Below are positions 15,891-23,981 of a stretch of 35,672 nt of DNA, piece by piece. Position numbers and translations under genes: made by a program. The notes beneath the pieces are model-generated. The model ran no database searches and was not told the DNA's origin. It saw nothing but the letters and a program-made list of their open reading frames with translations. Origin of the DNA: a virus; IMG/VR virus record IMGVR_UViG_3300038701_000232, positions 1 to 35,672 of that record; one strand, 5' to 3'. Position 1 is the stretch's first letter, and every line of letters starts with the position of its first letter.

Positions 15891-16814
15891 ATGAAAACTA
15901 TTGAACTTTATATAGACGAAGAAAACGAGTTTAGTGGAATAGAAGCTATCTCAGTTGTAGAGAACCCAGCTATAGAAGAGGACTTTATTGCTTTAAAAAA
16001 GCACAAAGTTCAATTAGCAGAGGTTGACACGGAAAAGAGAATACTTATGGGCCCAGCACTTGTACCTAATAAGGAAATTTACAGAACCAACGGAGAAGAG
16101 GAATACAACATATTCTTTAGTGAAGATACGGTAAGAAAAGCTTCAGAGCTTTTCCTATCTAGAGGTAAGCAAAACAACTCAACGCTAGAACACGAAGTTG
16201 AGCTAAATGGAATGTCTGTAGTTGAGTCTTGGATTATAGAAGACACAGATATGGACAAGTCCAAAAAGTATGGTCTTAGCTTACCTAAAGGAACCTGGAT
16301 GGTTTCAGTAAAGGTAAACAATGATGATATTTGGAACAACTACGTTAAAGAAGGCAAAGTAAAAGGATTCAGTATAGAAGGATTCTTTGCCGATAAGCTA
16401 GACGGCCCTAATGAGTCTGTAGAAGAAGATTTGCTAGACGAAGAAGAACTAGAAGCTTTAGCTAAGATTTTAGATATGGAGGACGCATTTTTAGCCTCTT
16501 ATGGAGCAGAATTAAAAAGCTATAGCGATTATCCAGAGTCTGCATCAAACAACGCTAAAAGAGCTTTAAAATGGAAGGAGGAGAATGGGAGTTCTTGCGG
16601 GACGTCAAAAGGCTGGAAACGTGCAAGCCAATTAGCAAACAGACAGCCTTTAAGCAGGTCAACAATAGCAAGAATGGCATCATTCAAGAGGCATCAGCAA
16701 CACAAAGACGTTCCTTACTCGGAAGGATGTGGAGGACTTATGTGGGACGCTTGGGGAGGAGCTTCTGGAGTTAACTGGGCAATATCTAAACTTAAAAGCA
16801 TAGACAATGATTAG
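15891..16814 (+). CDS. Prohead maturation protease (XkdF-like) with C-terminal extra domain
   Basis: 307 residues. Residues 1-175 resemble XkdF-type phage proteases: MGPALVPNKEIYR, YNIFFSEDTVRKASELFL, LEHEVELNGMSVVESWIIED, GTWMVSVKV and VKGFSIEGFF. The conserved His in LEH and the Ser in KGFSIEG fit a prohead protease active site. An acidic linker (EEDLLDEEELEALAK) leads to a second module (about 215-305) with YPESASNNAKRALKWKEENG, GWKRASQLANRQ and GGLMWDAWGGASGVNWA, a domain seen in other phage head proteins. Processing of scaffold and capsid is the inferred role. Confidence 0.7.
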   Translation: MKTIELYIDEENEFSGIEAISVVENPAIEEDFIALKKHKVQLAEVDTEKRILMGPALVPNKEIYRTNGEEEYNIFFSEDTVRKASELFLSRGKQNNSTLEHEVELNGMSVVESWIIEDTDMDKSKKYGLSLPKGTWMVSVKVNNDDIWNNYVKEGKVKGFSIEGFFADKLDGPNESVEEDLLDEEELEALAKILDMEDAFLASYGAELKSYSDYPESASNNAKRALKWKEENGSSCGTSKGWKRASQLANRQPLSRSTIARMASFKRHQQHKDVPYSEGCGGLMWDAWGGASGVNWAISKLKSIDND

Positions 16815-16953
16815 TGGCTGGGAATTAAGCATTGGATTGTATCCAGGCATTTTATTTGGCGTAAGAAGCTATCAAAACGAAGAAGTAACAGACCACGTTT
16901 TATATGTACCATTTTTAGAACTAGTATTAACTGTATATAGAGGAAATGAATAA
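16807..16953 (+). CDS. Small hypothetical protein of head operon
   Basis: 48 residues with a hydrophobic face (SIGLYPGILFGV, VLYVPFLELVLTVY), possibly a peripheral membrane or capsid-associated peptide. It overlaps both neighbours by 8 bases, so it belongs to the protease operon. Similar tiny proteins commonly occur in Bacteroidetes phage head modules; function unknown. Confidence 0.6.
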   Translation: MISGWELSIGLYPGILFGVRSYQNEEVTDHVLYVPFLELVLTVYRGNE

Positions 16954-17095
16954 GAAAATGACAGCAACTCCAAGCAGAACAAGCCCAAAATCCTCCAAGA
17001 GAGGATGTTTGTGCAAGAATGGAACTTACTCAAAGAAGTGCTGCAAAGGCAATATAATCAACCAGGGAATAGGCAACATAACCAAGATTAGTTGA
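16946..17095 (+). CDS. Small cysteine-rich protein
   Basis: 49 residues. The core RGCLCKNGTYSKKCCKG contains four cysteines in a C-x-C...C-C pattern that probably binds zinc. I recognise this as a widespread small protein in Bacteroidetes phage head modules; its job is unknown. It overlaps the previous gene by 8 bases and ends just before the next late-promoter motif. Confidence 0.65.
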   Translation: MNKKMTATPSRTSPKSSKRGCLCKNGTYSKKCCKGNIINQGIGNITKIS

Positions 17096-17099
17096 AAAT

Positions 17100-17129
17100 A
17101 CAACAATCAGTTAGTTTTTAGTTATCATA
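17100..17129 (+). promoter_or_regulatory. Candidate late promoter 4 (scaffold/capsid)
   Basis: ACAACAA (one mismatch to AAAACAA) at 17100-17106 and GTTATCATA at 17121-17129, spacing 21. It lies 32 bases before the scaffold ATG; this is the only member with a leader of that length. Confidence 0.55.
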
Positions 17130-17160
17130 ACATATTTAGTAAATAAATAAATCAATCAAT

Positions 17161-17625
17161 ATGAACGCAAAAGAAATCGTTGACAAATTCAAGTCTATTT
17201 TGCTTTCTGATGTTTCTGAGGAGGTTAAAGAAACTCCTGTATTTGAGGCAGAAGAAGTAAAACTTGAAGAGCAAGAAAACTTAGGCGAAAACTACGTTGA
17301 AAAAGAAACAGAAGAAGAAGCTGTTGAAGACGTTGTTGAAGTCGAAGAAAAGTATGCTACAAAAGAAGAGCTGGCAAAGGCTCTTGCAGAAATGAAAGCT
17401 ATGTACGATCAGATTATGGAATCTATGAGTACTGAAGAGGCTGTTGATGCTCCAGAAGAGTTATCAGAAGAGCCTAAAAAAGAAGAGCTATCTTCTCAAG
17501 AAGAAGTAGCTCCTTTAATACATTCCCCAGAAGAGGCTGTATCTTCTAAACCTTTAAACTTGTATGCTCAAAAAAGAGCTGCAACAACATTTGACTTAGT
17601 ATTATCTAAAATCTCTAAACAATAA
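17161..17625 (+). CDS. Scaffolding-like protein
   Basis: 154 residues, extremely acidic (long Glu/Val stretches at 20-65) with a helical coiled-coil segment (EEKYATKEELAKALAEMKAM) and a basic C-terminal end (NLYAQKRAATTFDLVLSKI). This charge layout, and the position immediately before the major capsid gene, fits a head scaffold. The C-terminus may bind the capsid protein and would be trimmed by the upstream protease. Confidence 0.6.
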   Translation: MNAKEIVDKFKSILLSDVSEEVKETPVFEAEEVKLEEQENLGENYVEKETEEEAVEDVVEVEEKYATKEELAKALAEMKAMYDQIMESMSTEEAVDAPEELSEEPKKEELSSQEEVAPLIHSPEEAVSSKPLNLYAQKRAATTFDLVLSKISKQ

Positions 17626-17628
17626 AAA

Positions 17629-18561
17629 ATGGCAACTACTACATCAATCACTACTACTTACGCAGGTGAATTTGCTGGAAAATATATTTCTGCTGCTTTA
17701 TTATCTGCTTCTACCATTGAGAATGGTGGAATCGAAGTAAAACCAAACGTAAAATTCAAAGAAGTAATCAAAAAGATTGCTACTGATGATTTATTAAAAG
17801 ACGCTACTTGCGACTTTGACCCTACTTCTACTCTTACTTTAACTGAAAGAATCATTCAGCCAGAGGAGTTTCAAGTAAACTTGCAATTATGTAAGAAAGA
17901 CTTCCGTTCTGACTGGGAGGCTATTCAAATGGGAGCTTCTGCATTCGACAGCTTACCTGCTTCTTTTTCTGATTTCTTAATCGCTCACGTTGCTGCTAAA
18001 GTAGCACAAAAGAACGAAAGAAACATCTGGCAAGGAACTAACGCTACTGCTGGAGAGTTTGACGGATTAACTACTTTAATGACTGCTGATTCTGATGTAG
18101 TTGACGTAGTTGGTACTTCTGTAACTGCTGCTAACGTAATCGCTGAAATGGGTAAAGTAGTTGACGCTATCCCTTCTACTCTTTACGGAAAAGAAGATCT
18201 TTACTTATATGTGTCTCAAAACGTAGCTAGAGCTTATGTAAGAGCTTTAGGTGGATTTGGAGCTAACGGCTTAGGTGCTGCTGGTACAAATGCACAAGGT
18301 ACTCAATGGTGGAACAACGGAGGATTGTCTTTCGATGGTGTAAAAATCTTTGTTGCTAACGGATTAGCTGACAACTATATGGTTGCTGCTGAAAAGTCTA
18401 ACTTATACTTTGGTACTGGATTATTATCTGACCACAACGAGGTTAAAGTTATCGATATGGCTGACATCGATGGTTCTCAAAACGTAAGAATCGTTATGAG
18501 ATTAACAGCTGGAGTACAGTACGGAATCGGTTCTGACATCGTTCTTTACACTCCTGCCTAA
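17629..18561 (+). CDS. Major capsid protein
   Basis: 310 residues, HK97-fold capsid by size, position (after protease and scaffold, before tail tube) and composition. Codon use is the most host-optimised in the window (GCT, AAC, GAC, TCT), as expected for the most abundant virion protein. Motifs such as DLYLYVSQNVARAYVRALGG and FDGVKIFVANGL resemble the A-domain strands of Bacteroidetes phage capsids. It is followed by a strong terminator. Confidence 0.8.
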   Translation: MATTTSITTTYAGEFAGKYISAALLSASTIENGGIEVKPNVKFKEVIKKIATDDLLKDATCDFDPTSTLTLTERIIQPEEFQVNLQLCKKDFRSDWEAIQMGASAFDSLPASFSDFLIAHVAAKVAQKNERNIWQGTNATAGEFDGLTTLMTADSDVVDVVGTSVTAANVIAEMGKVVDAIPSTLYGKEDLYLYVSQNVARAYVRALGGFGANGLGAAGTNAQGTQWWNNGGLSFDGVKIFVANGLADNYMVAAEKSNLYFGTGLLSDHNEVKVIDMADIDGSQNVRIVMRLTAGVQYGIGSDIVLYTPA

Positions 18562-18581
18562 TTAATAAATAAAAACAATAT

Positions 18582-18619
18582 AAGAGGGGAGATGGGATTT
18601 TTCCCATCTCCTCTTTTTT
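18582..18619 (+). terminator. Terminator after major capsid gene
   Basis: A stem of about 15 bp (AAGAGGGGAGATGGGA against its complement at 18602-18617, with two G-T pairs) with a TTTT loop and T-run. It would end or attenuate the scaffold/capsid transcript. Confidence 0.9.
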
Positions 18620-18643
18620 AATTAATCTAATAACAATAAAAAT

Positions 18644-19171
18644 ATGGCTTGCGATATATCATTAGGAAGAACAGAGCCTTGTAAGGACTCAGTAGGTGGT
18701 TTAAACGCTATCTACTTTGTGAACTTCGGAGACCTAGGTGCTATTACATATGACACAACAAACACAGATGTAATTGACGCTGTAGCTGACTCTCCAAGTG
18801 CTTACAAGTACGATTTAAAAGGAACATCAACATTTACACAAAACATTCAATCAGACAGAGCTACTGGTACTACTGCTTTTGAGCAAGTATTAGAAGTTAC
18901 TTTAAAGAAATTAAGTGTTGCTGATCACAAAGAAATCAAATTGCTTTCTTACGGAAGACCTCACGTTATTGTTGAGGACTACAACGGAAACTATTTTATA
19001 GCTGGTTTAGAACACGGATGTGATGTAACTGGAGGAACTATTGTAACTGGAGGAGCAATGAATGAGCTTTCTGGATACACTTTAACCTTAACTGGAATGG
19101 AAAGAGTTCCAGCAAACTTCTTAGGAGATACTCCTACAGCAGTTGGGTTTACTGTAGTATCTGGTTCTTAA
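18644..19171 (+). CDS. Probable major tail (tube) protein
   Basis: 175 residues, beta-rich. Contains FTQNIQSDRATGTTAFEQVL and LEHGCDVTGGTIVTGGAMNE followed by LSGYTLTLTGMERVPANFL, a pattern I associate with major tail or virion tube proteins of Bacteroidetes phages. It stands as a single gene between two terminators right after the capsid gene, consistent with an abundant structural protein. Head decoration is the main alternative. Confidence 0.5.
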   Translation: MACDISLGRTEPCKDSVGGLNAIYFVNFGDLGAITYDTTNTDVIDAVADSPSAYKYDLKGTSTFTQNIQSDRATGTTAFEQVLEVTLKKLSVADHKEIKLLSYGRPHVIVEDYNGNYFIAGLEHGCDVTGGTIVTGGAMNELSGYTLTLTGMERVPANFLGDTPTAVGFTVVSGS

Positions 19172-19194
19172 ACACAGTACTATTAAACATAGAA

Positions 19195-19226
19195 AGGGGG
19201 AGGGCTTATGCCCTCCTTCTCTATTT
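19195..19226 (+). terminator. Terminator after tail-tube candidate
   Basis: AGGGC-TTAT-GCCCT core stem extended by G-C and G-T pairs (19195-19220), followed by CTATTT. It separates this gene from the portal operon, which starts behind its own late-promoter motif. Confidence 0.8.
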
Positions 19227-19257
19227 AAAACAGTTTATGCACTTTTCAGTTATCATA
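19227..19257 (+). promoter_or_regulatory. Candidate late promoter 5 (portal operon)
   Basis: AAAACAG at 19227-19233 and GTTATCATA at 19249-19257, spacing 22, abutting the ATG at 19260. It lies immediately after the terminator at 19195, as a true promoter would. Confidence 0.6.
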
Positions 19258-19259
19258 AT

Positions 19260-19634
19260 ATGATAAGATTATTGCCTACAACAGATTCTCAGACTATTGC
19301 AGTTATCCCAAGGGATTTTCCAACTGCCATTAGTTCTTTTGATGAAATTAGCCTTGTAATTACAGAGGATGGCACTAACATTACAGAAACCATACTAGAC
19401 ATAGAGGCTTACGTTCCAGACGACTTTAGCAACTTTGTTTATATGGATATAGAGTTTTCAATATTAAAAGAAGAAAGCTCTTATTATTTAGAATTTAAGA
19501 ATTCTGGTAACTTGTGGTACAGAGATAAAGCTTATGTAACAAGTCAAACAGATGATGAGGTTGTTCACACCATAAACAAAGACAAGTACGAGACTTTTGT
19601 AGGTAGTGGAGAAAGCCAATACATAGTATTATAA
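19260..19634 (+). CDS. Hypothetical structural protein before portal
   Basis: 124 residues, beta-rich and acidic, with alternating strands (LLPTTDSQTIAVIP, ISLVITEDGTNITETIL, YYLEFKNSGNLWYRDKAYV). It looks like a small virion accessory or Ig-like fold. The stop is one base from the portal ATG, so the two are co-translated. No family recognised. Confidence 0.55.
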   Translation: MIRLLPTTDSQTIAVIPRDFPTAISSFDEISLVITEDGTNITETILDIEAYVPDDFSNFVYMDIEFSILKEESSYYLEFKNSGNLWYRDKAYVTSQTDDEVVHTINKDKYETFVGSGESQYIVL

Positions 19635-19635
19635 T

Positions 19636-21405
19636 ATGAAGCAGCAAAAAAGAACAGTATTACAGCCAAGAAAGCCAGTCCAAGGTTCTACCAGGGTGAT
19701 AAACCTATCTGGATACCAAACACCAGAGGTTAAAGAGGTATATGGCAAGGATTGGGTTGAGTACGGAGAAAATAATGATTACTTTGATAATCTTGTTGAC
19801 AACTATTTAGGCAGCCCTACAAACGCTAGATGTATCAATGGTATTGTAGATATGATATATGGCCGTGGACTTGAGGCCACGGACTCAGACATTAAGCCAG
19901 AGATGTATGCTAAGATGAATATGCTTCTCAAGGGCAGAGAAATAAAGAGAGTAGCAAACGACTACAAGATGCTAGGTCAAGCTGCTGTTCAAGTTGTATA
20001 CAACAAGGAAAAGACAAGTATAGTAAAAGTACTACACTATCCAATGGAGACGCTTAGAGCTGAGAAGGCTAAGTATGGTAAGATATGTGCTTATTACTAT
20101 CACCCTAAGTGGTCTGAGCTTAAGCCATCCGACAATCCAAAAAGAATACCTACTTTTGGTCACGGAGAAAAGTCAGATTTAATAGAGCTTTACATATTCA
20201 AGCCATATAGAAGTGGCTTCTACTATTATGCACCAGTTGACTATAATGGTTGTTTACAATACTGCTCACTAGAAGAAGAGGTTTCCAACTATCACATAAA
20301 CAACATAAAGAATGGCTTGCAGCCATCTTTATTGATTAACTTCAATAACGGAGTGCCTAACGAGGAAACTCAAGAGCTTATCGAGAGAAAGATTATGGAG
20401 AAGTTCAGTGGATCTTCTAATGCTGGTAAGTTTATTCTTACATTCAATGAGAGTGCTGAGACTAAGGCTGATTTAGAGCCAATACATCTTCCAGATGCAC
20501 ACGCTCAATATCAATTCTTATCTGATGAGTCTAGAGAAAAGATAATGCTAGGACACGGAATTGTTTCTCCCATATTGTTAGGTATAAAAGACAATACTGG
20601 TTTTGGTAACAATGCGGAGGAGCTTAGAACAGCGTCTATACTTATGGATAACGTAGTTATAAGACCTCTACAGCAAGGAATACTAGATGGACTAGAAGAA
20701 ATACTAGAGTTTAACAATATATTCTTAAATCTATACTTTGTAACTCTACAACCAATAGAATTCACAGAATTAGAGAACATATCTACTAAAGTTAAGAGAG
20801 AAGAAGAGACTGGTGAGAAATTATCTTCCCAAGAGCAGCTAGACTTCTCTGATGAAGAGGGAGATGACTTGTACGCTCAGTTAGAAGAGATGGGAGAGGT
20901 AATTAGCTCTGATTGGGAACTAGTTCACACGGAAATCGTTACTGATGAGAACCAGGAGTTTGATTTGACTGCTTTAGCTGTAAATAAAGACGATTCTAAG
21001 CCAAATGCAGAGTCTTCTCAAGACAATGCAGGGTACAAGGTCAGATATTCATACGGGCCTGTTAGGAACTCTGATAAGAGCAGAAGATTTTGCAAGCAAT
21101 TAGAGTCTTTGACTAAGTCTGGTGTTGTGTTTAGAAAAGAAGACATCAATATGATGTCTTTTAGAGGGATCAACAAAGAATTAGGACACAATAAACAAAA
21201 TTATAGCTTATTTAAGTTTAAAGGAGGAAAAAATTGCCACCATTATTGGGAAAGAAAGGTTTATAAGAGAAGAGTGTCTGCAAATACTGAGGTAGAGGCT
21301 TCAGACGCAGTTCAAGATGGTTTTAAAGAGCCTAACAACCCAAAAGAGGTAGCAACAAGACCGGTAGATATGCCGAATAGAGGTGCATATCCTAAAAGCA
21401 AGTAA
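19636..21405 (+). CDS. Portal protein with C-terminal extension
   Basis: 589 residues. The portal core (about 1-430) has WVEYGENNDYFDNLVDNY, SPTNARCINGIVDMIYGRG, YKMLGQAAVQVVYN, a YHINNIKNGLQPSLLINF segment and GHGIVSPILLGIKDNTGFG with NAEELRTA, all typical of Bacteroidetes phage portals. It forms the dodecameric DNA channel. Residues about 470-545 add a second module (SRRFCKQLE, VFRKEDINMMSFRGINKELG, KGGKNCHHYWERKVY) that elsewhere occurs as part of phage head proteins, perhaps a protease- or metal-related domain (Cys, two adjacent His). A Pro-rich tail follows. Confidence 0.75.
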   Translation: MKQQKRTVLQPRKPVQGSTRVINLSGYQTPEVKEVYGKDWVEYGENNDYFDNLVDNYLGSPTNARCINGIVDMIYGRGLEATDSDIKPEMYAKMNMLLKGREIKRVANDYKMLGQAAVQVVYNKEKTSIVKVLHYPMETLRAEKAKYGKICAYYYHPKWSELKPSDNPKRIPTFGHGEKSDLIELYIFKPYRSGFYYYAPVDYNGCLQYCSLEEEVSNYHINNIKNGLQPSLLINFNNGVPNEETQELIERKIMEKFSGSSNAGKFILTFNESAETKADLEPIHLPDAHAQYQFLSDESREKIMLGHGIVSPILLGIKDNTGFGNNAEELRTASILMDNVVIRPLQQGILDGLEEILEFNNIFLNLYFVTLQPIEFTELENISTKVKREEETGEKLSSQEQLDFSDEEGDDLYAQLEEMGEVISSDWELVHTEIVTDENQEFDLTALAVNKDDSKPNAESSQDNAGYKVRYSYGPVRNSDKSRRFCKQLESLTKSGVVFRKEDINMMSFRGINKELGHNKQNYSLFKFKGGKNCHHYWERKVYKRRVSANTEVEASDAVQDGFKEPNNPKEVATRPVDMPNRGAYPKSK

Positions 21406-21407
21406 TT

Positions 21408-21923
21408 ATGGCACAGAAGGCACTATTTATAACATTAAACGACCTAAAAAGAAAGTCAATCATTGACGGAAATGTTGATGGTGATAAGCTAATACAATTT
21501 ATTGAGGTTGCTCAAGATACGCATATACAAAACTACATAGGTGGAAAGCTTTATAATAAGCTTCAAGAGCTTATTGTTGATGACGAGATAAATCTACCTG
21601 CAAATGCTAACTATAAGAACCTAATAGAGGTTTACATCAAGCCTATGCTTGTTTGGTACACACAAAGTGCTTACTTGCCATTTGCTATGTATCAGATTAG
21701 CAATGGAGGAGTGTTTAAGCATAGAAGTGAGAACTCTGAGACAATATCTTTAGAGGAAATGAACGCTATGCTCAACAGGGTTAATGAAACTGCTGAATTC
21801 TACACCAGAAGGTTTGTTGACTATATGGGATTCTATAGTTCGTTGTACCCAGAGTACAACGAATCTACTAATGGTGAGATGTATCCAGATAAGGATGTTA
21901 ACTTTCATTCCTGGGTTTTATAA
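21408..21923 (+). CDS. Head-tail connector protein
   Basis: 171 residues, helical. TLNDLKRKSIIDGNVDGDKL, then IEVAQDTHIQNYIGGKLYNK, resemble the head-completion adaptor (gp6-like/DUF6712) that binds under the portal. It follows the portal by two bases, the usual place. The following gene starts in its stop codon (TAATG). Confidence 0.65.
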   Translation: MAQKALFITLNDLKRKSIIDGNVDGDKLIQFIEVAQDTHIQNYIGGKLYNKLQELIVDDEINLPANANYKNLIEVYIKPMLVWYTQSAYLPFAMYQISNGGVFKHRSENSETISLEEMNAMLNRVNETAEFYTRRFVDYMGFYSSLYPEYNESTNGEMYPDKDVNFHSWVL

Positions 21924-22045
21924 TGGAGAAACAAAGAACAACATATAAACCAAAGGCTAAAAACGTATTAAAGTTAGAGGCATTTTTAAAGAAAATACAA
22001 AAACAAGATGAACGATATAGATTGGGGAATAGTTTACGAAAGTAG
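21923..22045 (+). CDS. Tiny basic protein
   Basis: 40 residues, very basic helix (TYKPKAKNVLKLEAFLKKIQ), TAATG-coupled to the connector gene. Its last 38 bases overlap the next ORF in another frame. Function unknown; small basic peptides at this place are common in phage head modules. Confidence 0.5.
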   Translation: MEKQRTTYKPKAKNVLKLEAFLKKIQKQDERYRLGNSLRK

Positions 22046-22163
22046 TTGGTTTGGATCTGTTAATGAAGCTAACGGCTGGGGTATTGTTTACCCTTTTGAT
22101 GCGGATGGAAGTCTGCTCACGTCTGACACAACCCTAATCAAAGCAGATTCAACTCAATATAAA
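22008..22163 (+). CDS. Small Trp/Gly-rich protein
   Basis: 51 residues with a repeated WGIVY element (DWGIVYESSWFG and NGWGIVYPFD), suggestive of a small beta structural protein. It overlaps the preceding small gene by 38 bases. It precedes the fibre-like genes and may be a virion accessory. No family recognised. Confidence 0.5.
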
Positions 22164-22196
22164 GCAAGTCAAACACAATATTAAATATAAAAAATA

Positions 22197-22583
22197 ATGG
22201 CAAAACAAACAATAGGAGTCGGATCCGTAGCTAACGACGGAACCGGGGACGCTTTAAGAAATGCGTTCATTAAAACAAATGACAATTTTACAGAACTTTA
22301 CCAAGGTGGTGGCGGAACTAGAGTTGCAATTGCAGCTTCAGACGTTGACTTTTCAGCTGGACAAGTTTTTACTAAAACTCTAACAGCAAACGACACGCTA
22401 ACTTTCTCAAATGTAGCTATCGGAATGGTTAAGGATTTAATTATTACCGGAAACTTCACTTTAACGCTTCCAGCTGGAAACTTAGTTGCCGGAGAATATG
22501 ACGGTACTGTTTTAAATTTAATTCAAGTCGTAGTTACTGACACCGCAGAATTTTGGTATTCAATCTCACAACCCGTAGTATAA
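22197..22583 (+). CDS. Tail fibre-like protein, short
   Basis: 128 residues. It begins IGVGSVANDGTGDALRNAFI then KTNDNFTELY, a motif common at the N-terminus of phage tail fibre and collar proteins. The remainder is repetitive beta sequence (LTANDTLTFSNV, DLIITGNFTLTLPAGNLV). It is TAATG-coupled to the next gene. Codon style (GGA, ACC, ATT) differs from the tail genes at 8-14 kb, suggesting a module exchanged separately, as is usual for host-range genes. Confidence 0.6.
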   Translation: MAKQTIGVGSVANDGTGDALRNAFIKTNDNFTELYQGGGGTRVAIAASDVDFSAGQVFTKTLTANDTLTFSNVAIGMVKDLIITGNFTLTLPAGNLVAGEYDGTVLNLIQVVVTDTAEFWYSISQPVV

Positions 22584-23035
22584 TGAAGGCAATAAAAATA
22601 AATAACAAAATCGAAAAATTTAGCAGACTTCCAAAAACTTGGGAAGACGCTAACGGATTACACTTAAATATTGGAGACGGAAGCGCTCTTGGATTTAAAG
22701 ATTTAATTACTCCAGAATTCGATTCAAGAATTGAAGAGTTAGGAGCGATAATTGAATCCGGAGACGCTTACACTTTTGAAGTAGTTTCCAGAAAATTTGA
22801 AGAAACAATCGCTGAATTAAAGGCCAAAAGAATTTCTGAATTAAAGCAAATGGTTAATAGTTTACTTTCTCAAACTGACTGGTATATAACAAGAGAGTCA
22901 GAAACCGGTGAATCTATTCCACAAGAAATAAGAGACGAAAGAGCGCAGTTTAGGTCTTTATGCAACGCTATAGAAAGCGACATTAATTCTTTGACAACTA
23001 AAAAATCAATTGCTTCTTTTGACATTAATATTTAA
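22583..23035 (+). CDS. Tail fibre-associated / assembly-like protein
   Basis: 150 residues from ATG 22583. An earlier ATG (22553) lies inside the upstream gene and I reject it. The C-terminal half has KRISELKQMVNSLLSQTDWY then ITRESETGESIP and RAQFRSLCNAIE, the LxxTDWYxxRxxExGxxIP pattern of phage tail fibre assembly or tail-associated proteins. TAATG coupling to the fibre gene supports a pair. Confidence 0.6.
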   Translation: MKAIKINNKIEKFSRLPKTWEDANGLHLNIGDGSALGFKDLITPEFDSRIEELGAIIESGDAYTFEVVSRKFEETIAELKAKRISELKQMVNSLLSQTDWYITRESETGESIPQEIRDERAQFRSLCNAIESDINSLTTKKSIASFDINI

Positions 23036-23046
23036 AACTTAAAGTT

Positions 23047-23466
23047 ATGTCTTTAAATAAAAGATTAATAAACACTGGAGGCGCTGGGGGAGGCGTTGGG
23101 TCGATGCAACTTATTACTTTTAGAGATTACGACTCTGCATATGCTGTTCCTTTTAGATTAAGAATTCAGCAAAATATTGGGGGTGTTTGGACTACAATAT
23201 ACGACTTAAACCCAGCACTTGGAATTAATTATTATTATGTTTATGACGTACCAAAAGGAGAGCCTTTAAGAGCTTGGATGCAAGTAGATGGATTCGCATA
23301 TTGTACCGATGTACAATCTAGAATAATGAAGTCGTTTGACGGAACAGACATTGTGCTTTCAAATATAGCTAATTGGCAAAACGCTTCTACATATTACTAT
23401 AAATATGAATACGCTTGTAATTGCTGCTCTTTAAGGAATTATTATATGTATTTCTCACTTGGTTAA
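23047..23466 (+). CDS. Hypothetical virion-associated protein
   Basis: 139 residues, Tyr-rich beta sequence with a Gly-rich start (TGGAGGGVG), RLRIQQNIGGVWTTIYDL, and a CNCC cluster near residue 127-130. It could be a fibre tip or receptor-contact protein given its place after the fibre genes, but no family is recognised. It ends just before the holin candidates. Confidence 0.5.
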   Translation: MSLNKRLINTGGAGGGVGSMQLITFRDYDSAYAVPFRLRIQQNIGGVWTTIYDLNPALGINYYYVYDVPKGEPLRAWMQVDGFAYCTDVQSRIMKSFDGTDIVLSNIANWQNASTYYYKYEYACNCCSLRNYYMYFSLG

Positions 23467-23469
23467 ATT

Positions 23470-23628
23470 ATGACGAATACAGATTTAAAAATCGGAATTA
23501 TTAACGCTATGACACTGGCGTTTAATTTTACTCAAATAGATATTCTTTTGAAAATAGTTTTGACGGGTGTAGCCATTGGTTACACCTTGTCAAAGTGGTT
23601 TATAATGATTAAAGATAGAAAAAAATGA
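23470..23628 (+). CDS. Small membrane protein, holin-like
   Basis: 52 residues with one to two hydrophobic segments (IGIINAMTLAFNF and ILLKIVLTGVAIGYTL) and a basic C-terminal tail (IKDRKK). It overlaps the next gene by an ATGA. Its position just before the lysis genes suggests a holin or holin partner; this is not proven. Confidence 0.55.
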   Translation: MTNTDLKIGIINAMTLAFNFTQIDILLKIVLTGVAIGYTLSKWFIMIKDRKK

Positions 23629-23774
23629 ATAAGTTAAAATTAAATTACTTAATTGCTAGAGAATGGGCAATTAAAAAATGGAATGGCGGACCGAAAGACA
23701 AATTTGTTTTAGGTTTAATCTTAATGGCTGTTTTAATTGTTACGGCAAAAATAATCGGCTTTATTATTAACTAA
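23625..23774 (+). CDS. Small membrane protein, one helix
   Basis: 49 residues: basic amphipathic N-terminus (LNYLIAREWAIKKWNGG), then one membrane helix (FVLGLILMAVLIVTAKIIGFII). Coupled to both neighbours (ATGA before, adjacent ATG after). It may be an antiholin or accessory lysis peptide. Confidence 0.5.
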   Translation: MNKLKLNYLIAREWAIKKWNGGPKDKFVLGLILMAVLIVTAKIIGFIIN

Positions 23775-23981
23775 ATGGGCAACATTGTAAAGGGCTGGAA
23801 AACTACCCTTTTGGGGTTGGTTATTTTAGGAGTTAATTTCTACTATTTACTAGAGAAAGACGCTGAGGTTTTTAAATTCTCAATTCTGCTCATTGTAGCA
23901 ATTGGTTTTTTATTTGCACCGGATACAATTATCGACGGGCTTAGGTCTATTATTAAAAACAATAAAGATAAAAAGTTTTGA
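23775..23981 (+). CDS. Holin-like protein
   Basis: 68 residues with two membrane helices (TTLLGLVILGVNFYYLL and SILLIVAIGFLFAPDTI) and a basic C-terminal tail (IIKNNKDKKF). The NIVKGWKTTLLGL start and APDTI after helix two are typical of Bacteroidetes phage class II holins. It would form the membrane lesion that releases the endolysin. Its stop overlaps the M15 gene start by TTGA. Confidence 0.65.
   Translation: MGNIVKGWKTTLLGLVILGVNFYYLLEKDAEVFKFSILLIVAIGFLFAPDTIIDGLRSIIKNNKDKKF

Noticed and set aside
16571-16774. Plus-strand ORF inside the protease gene
   Set aside because: Out-of-frame shadow of the conserved C-terminal protease-associated domain.
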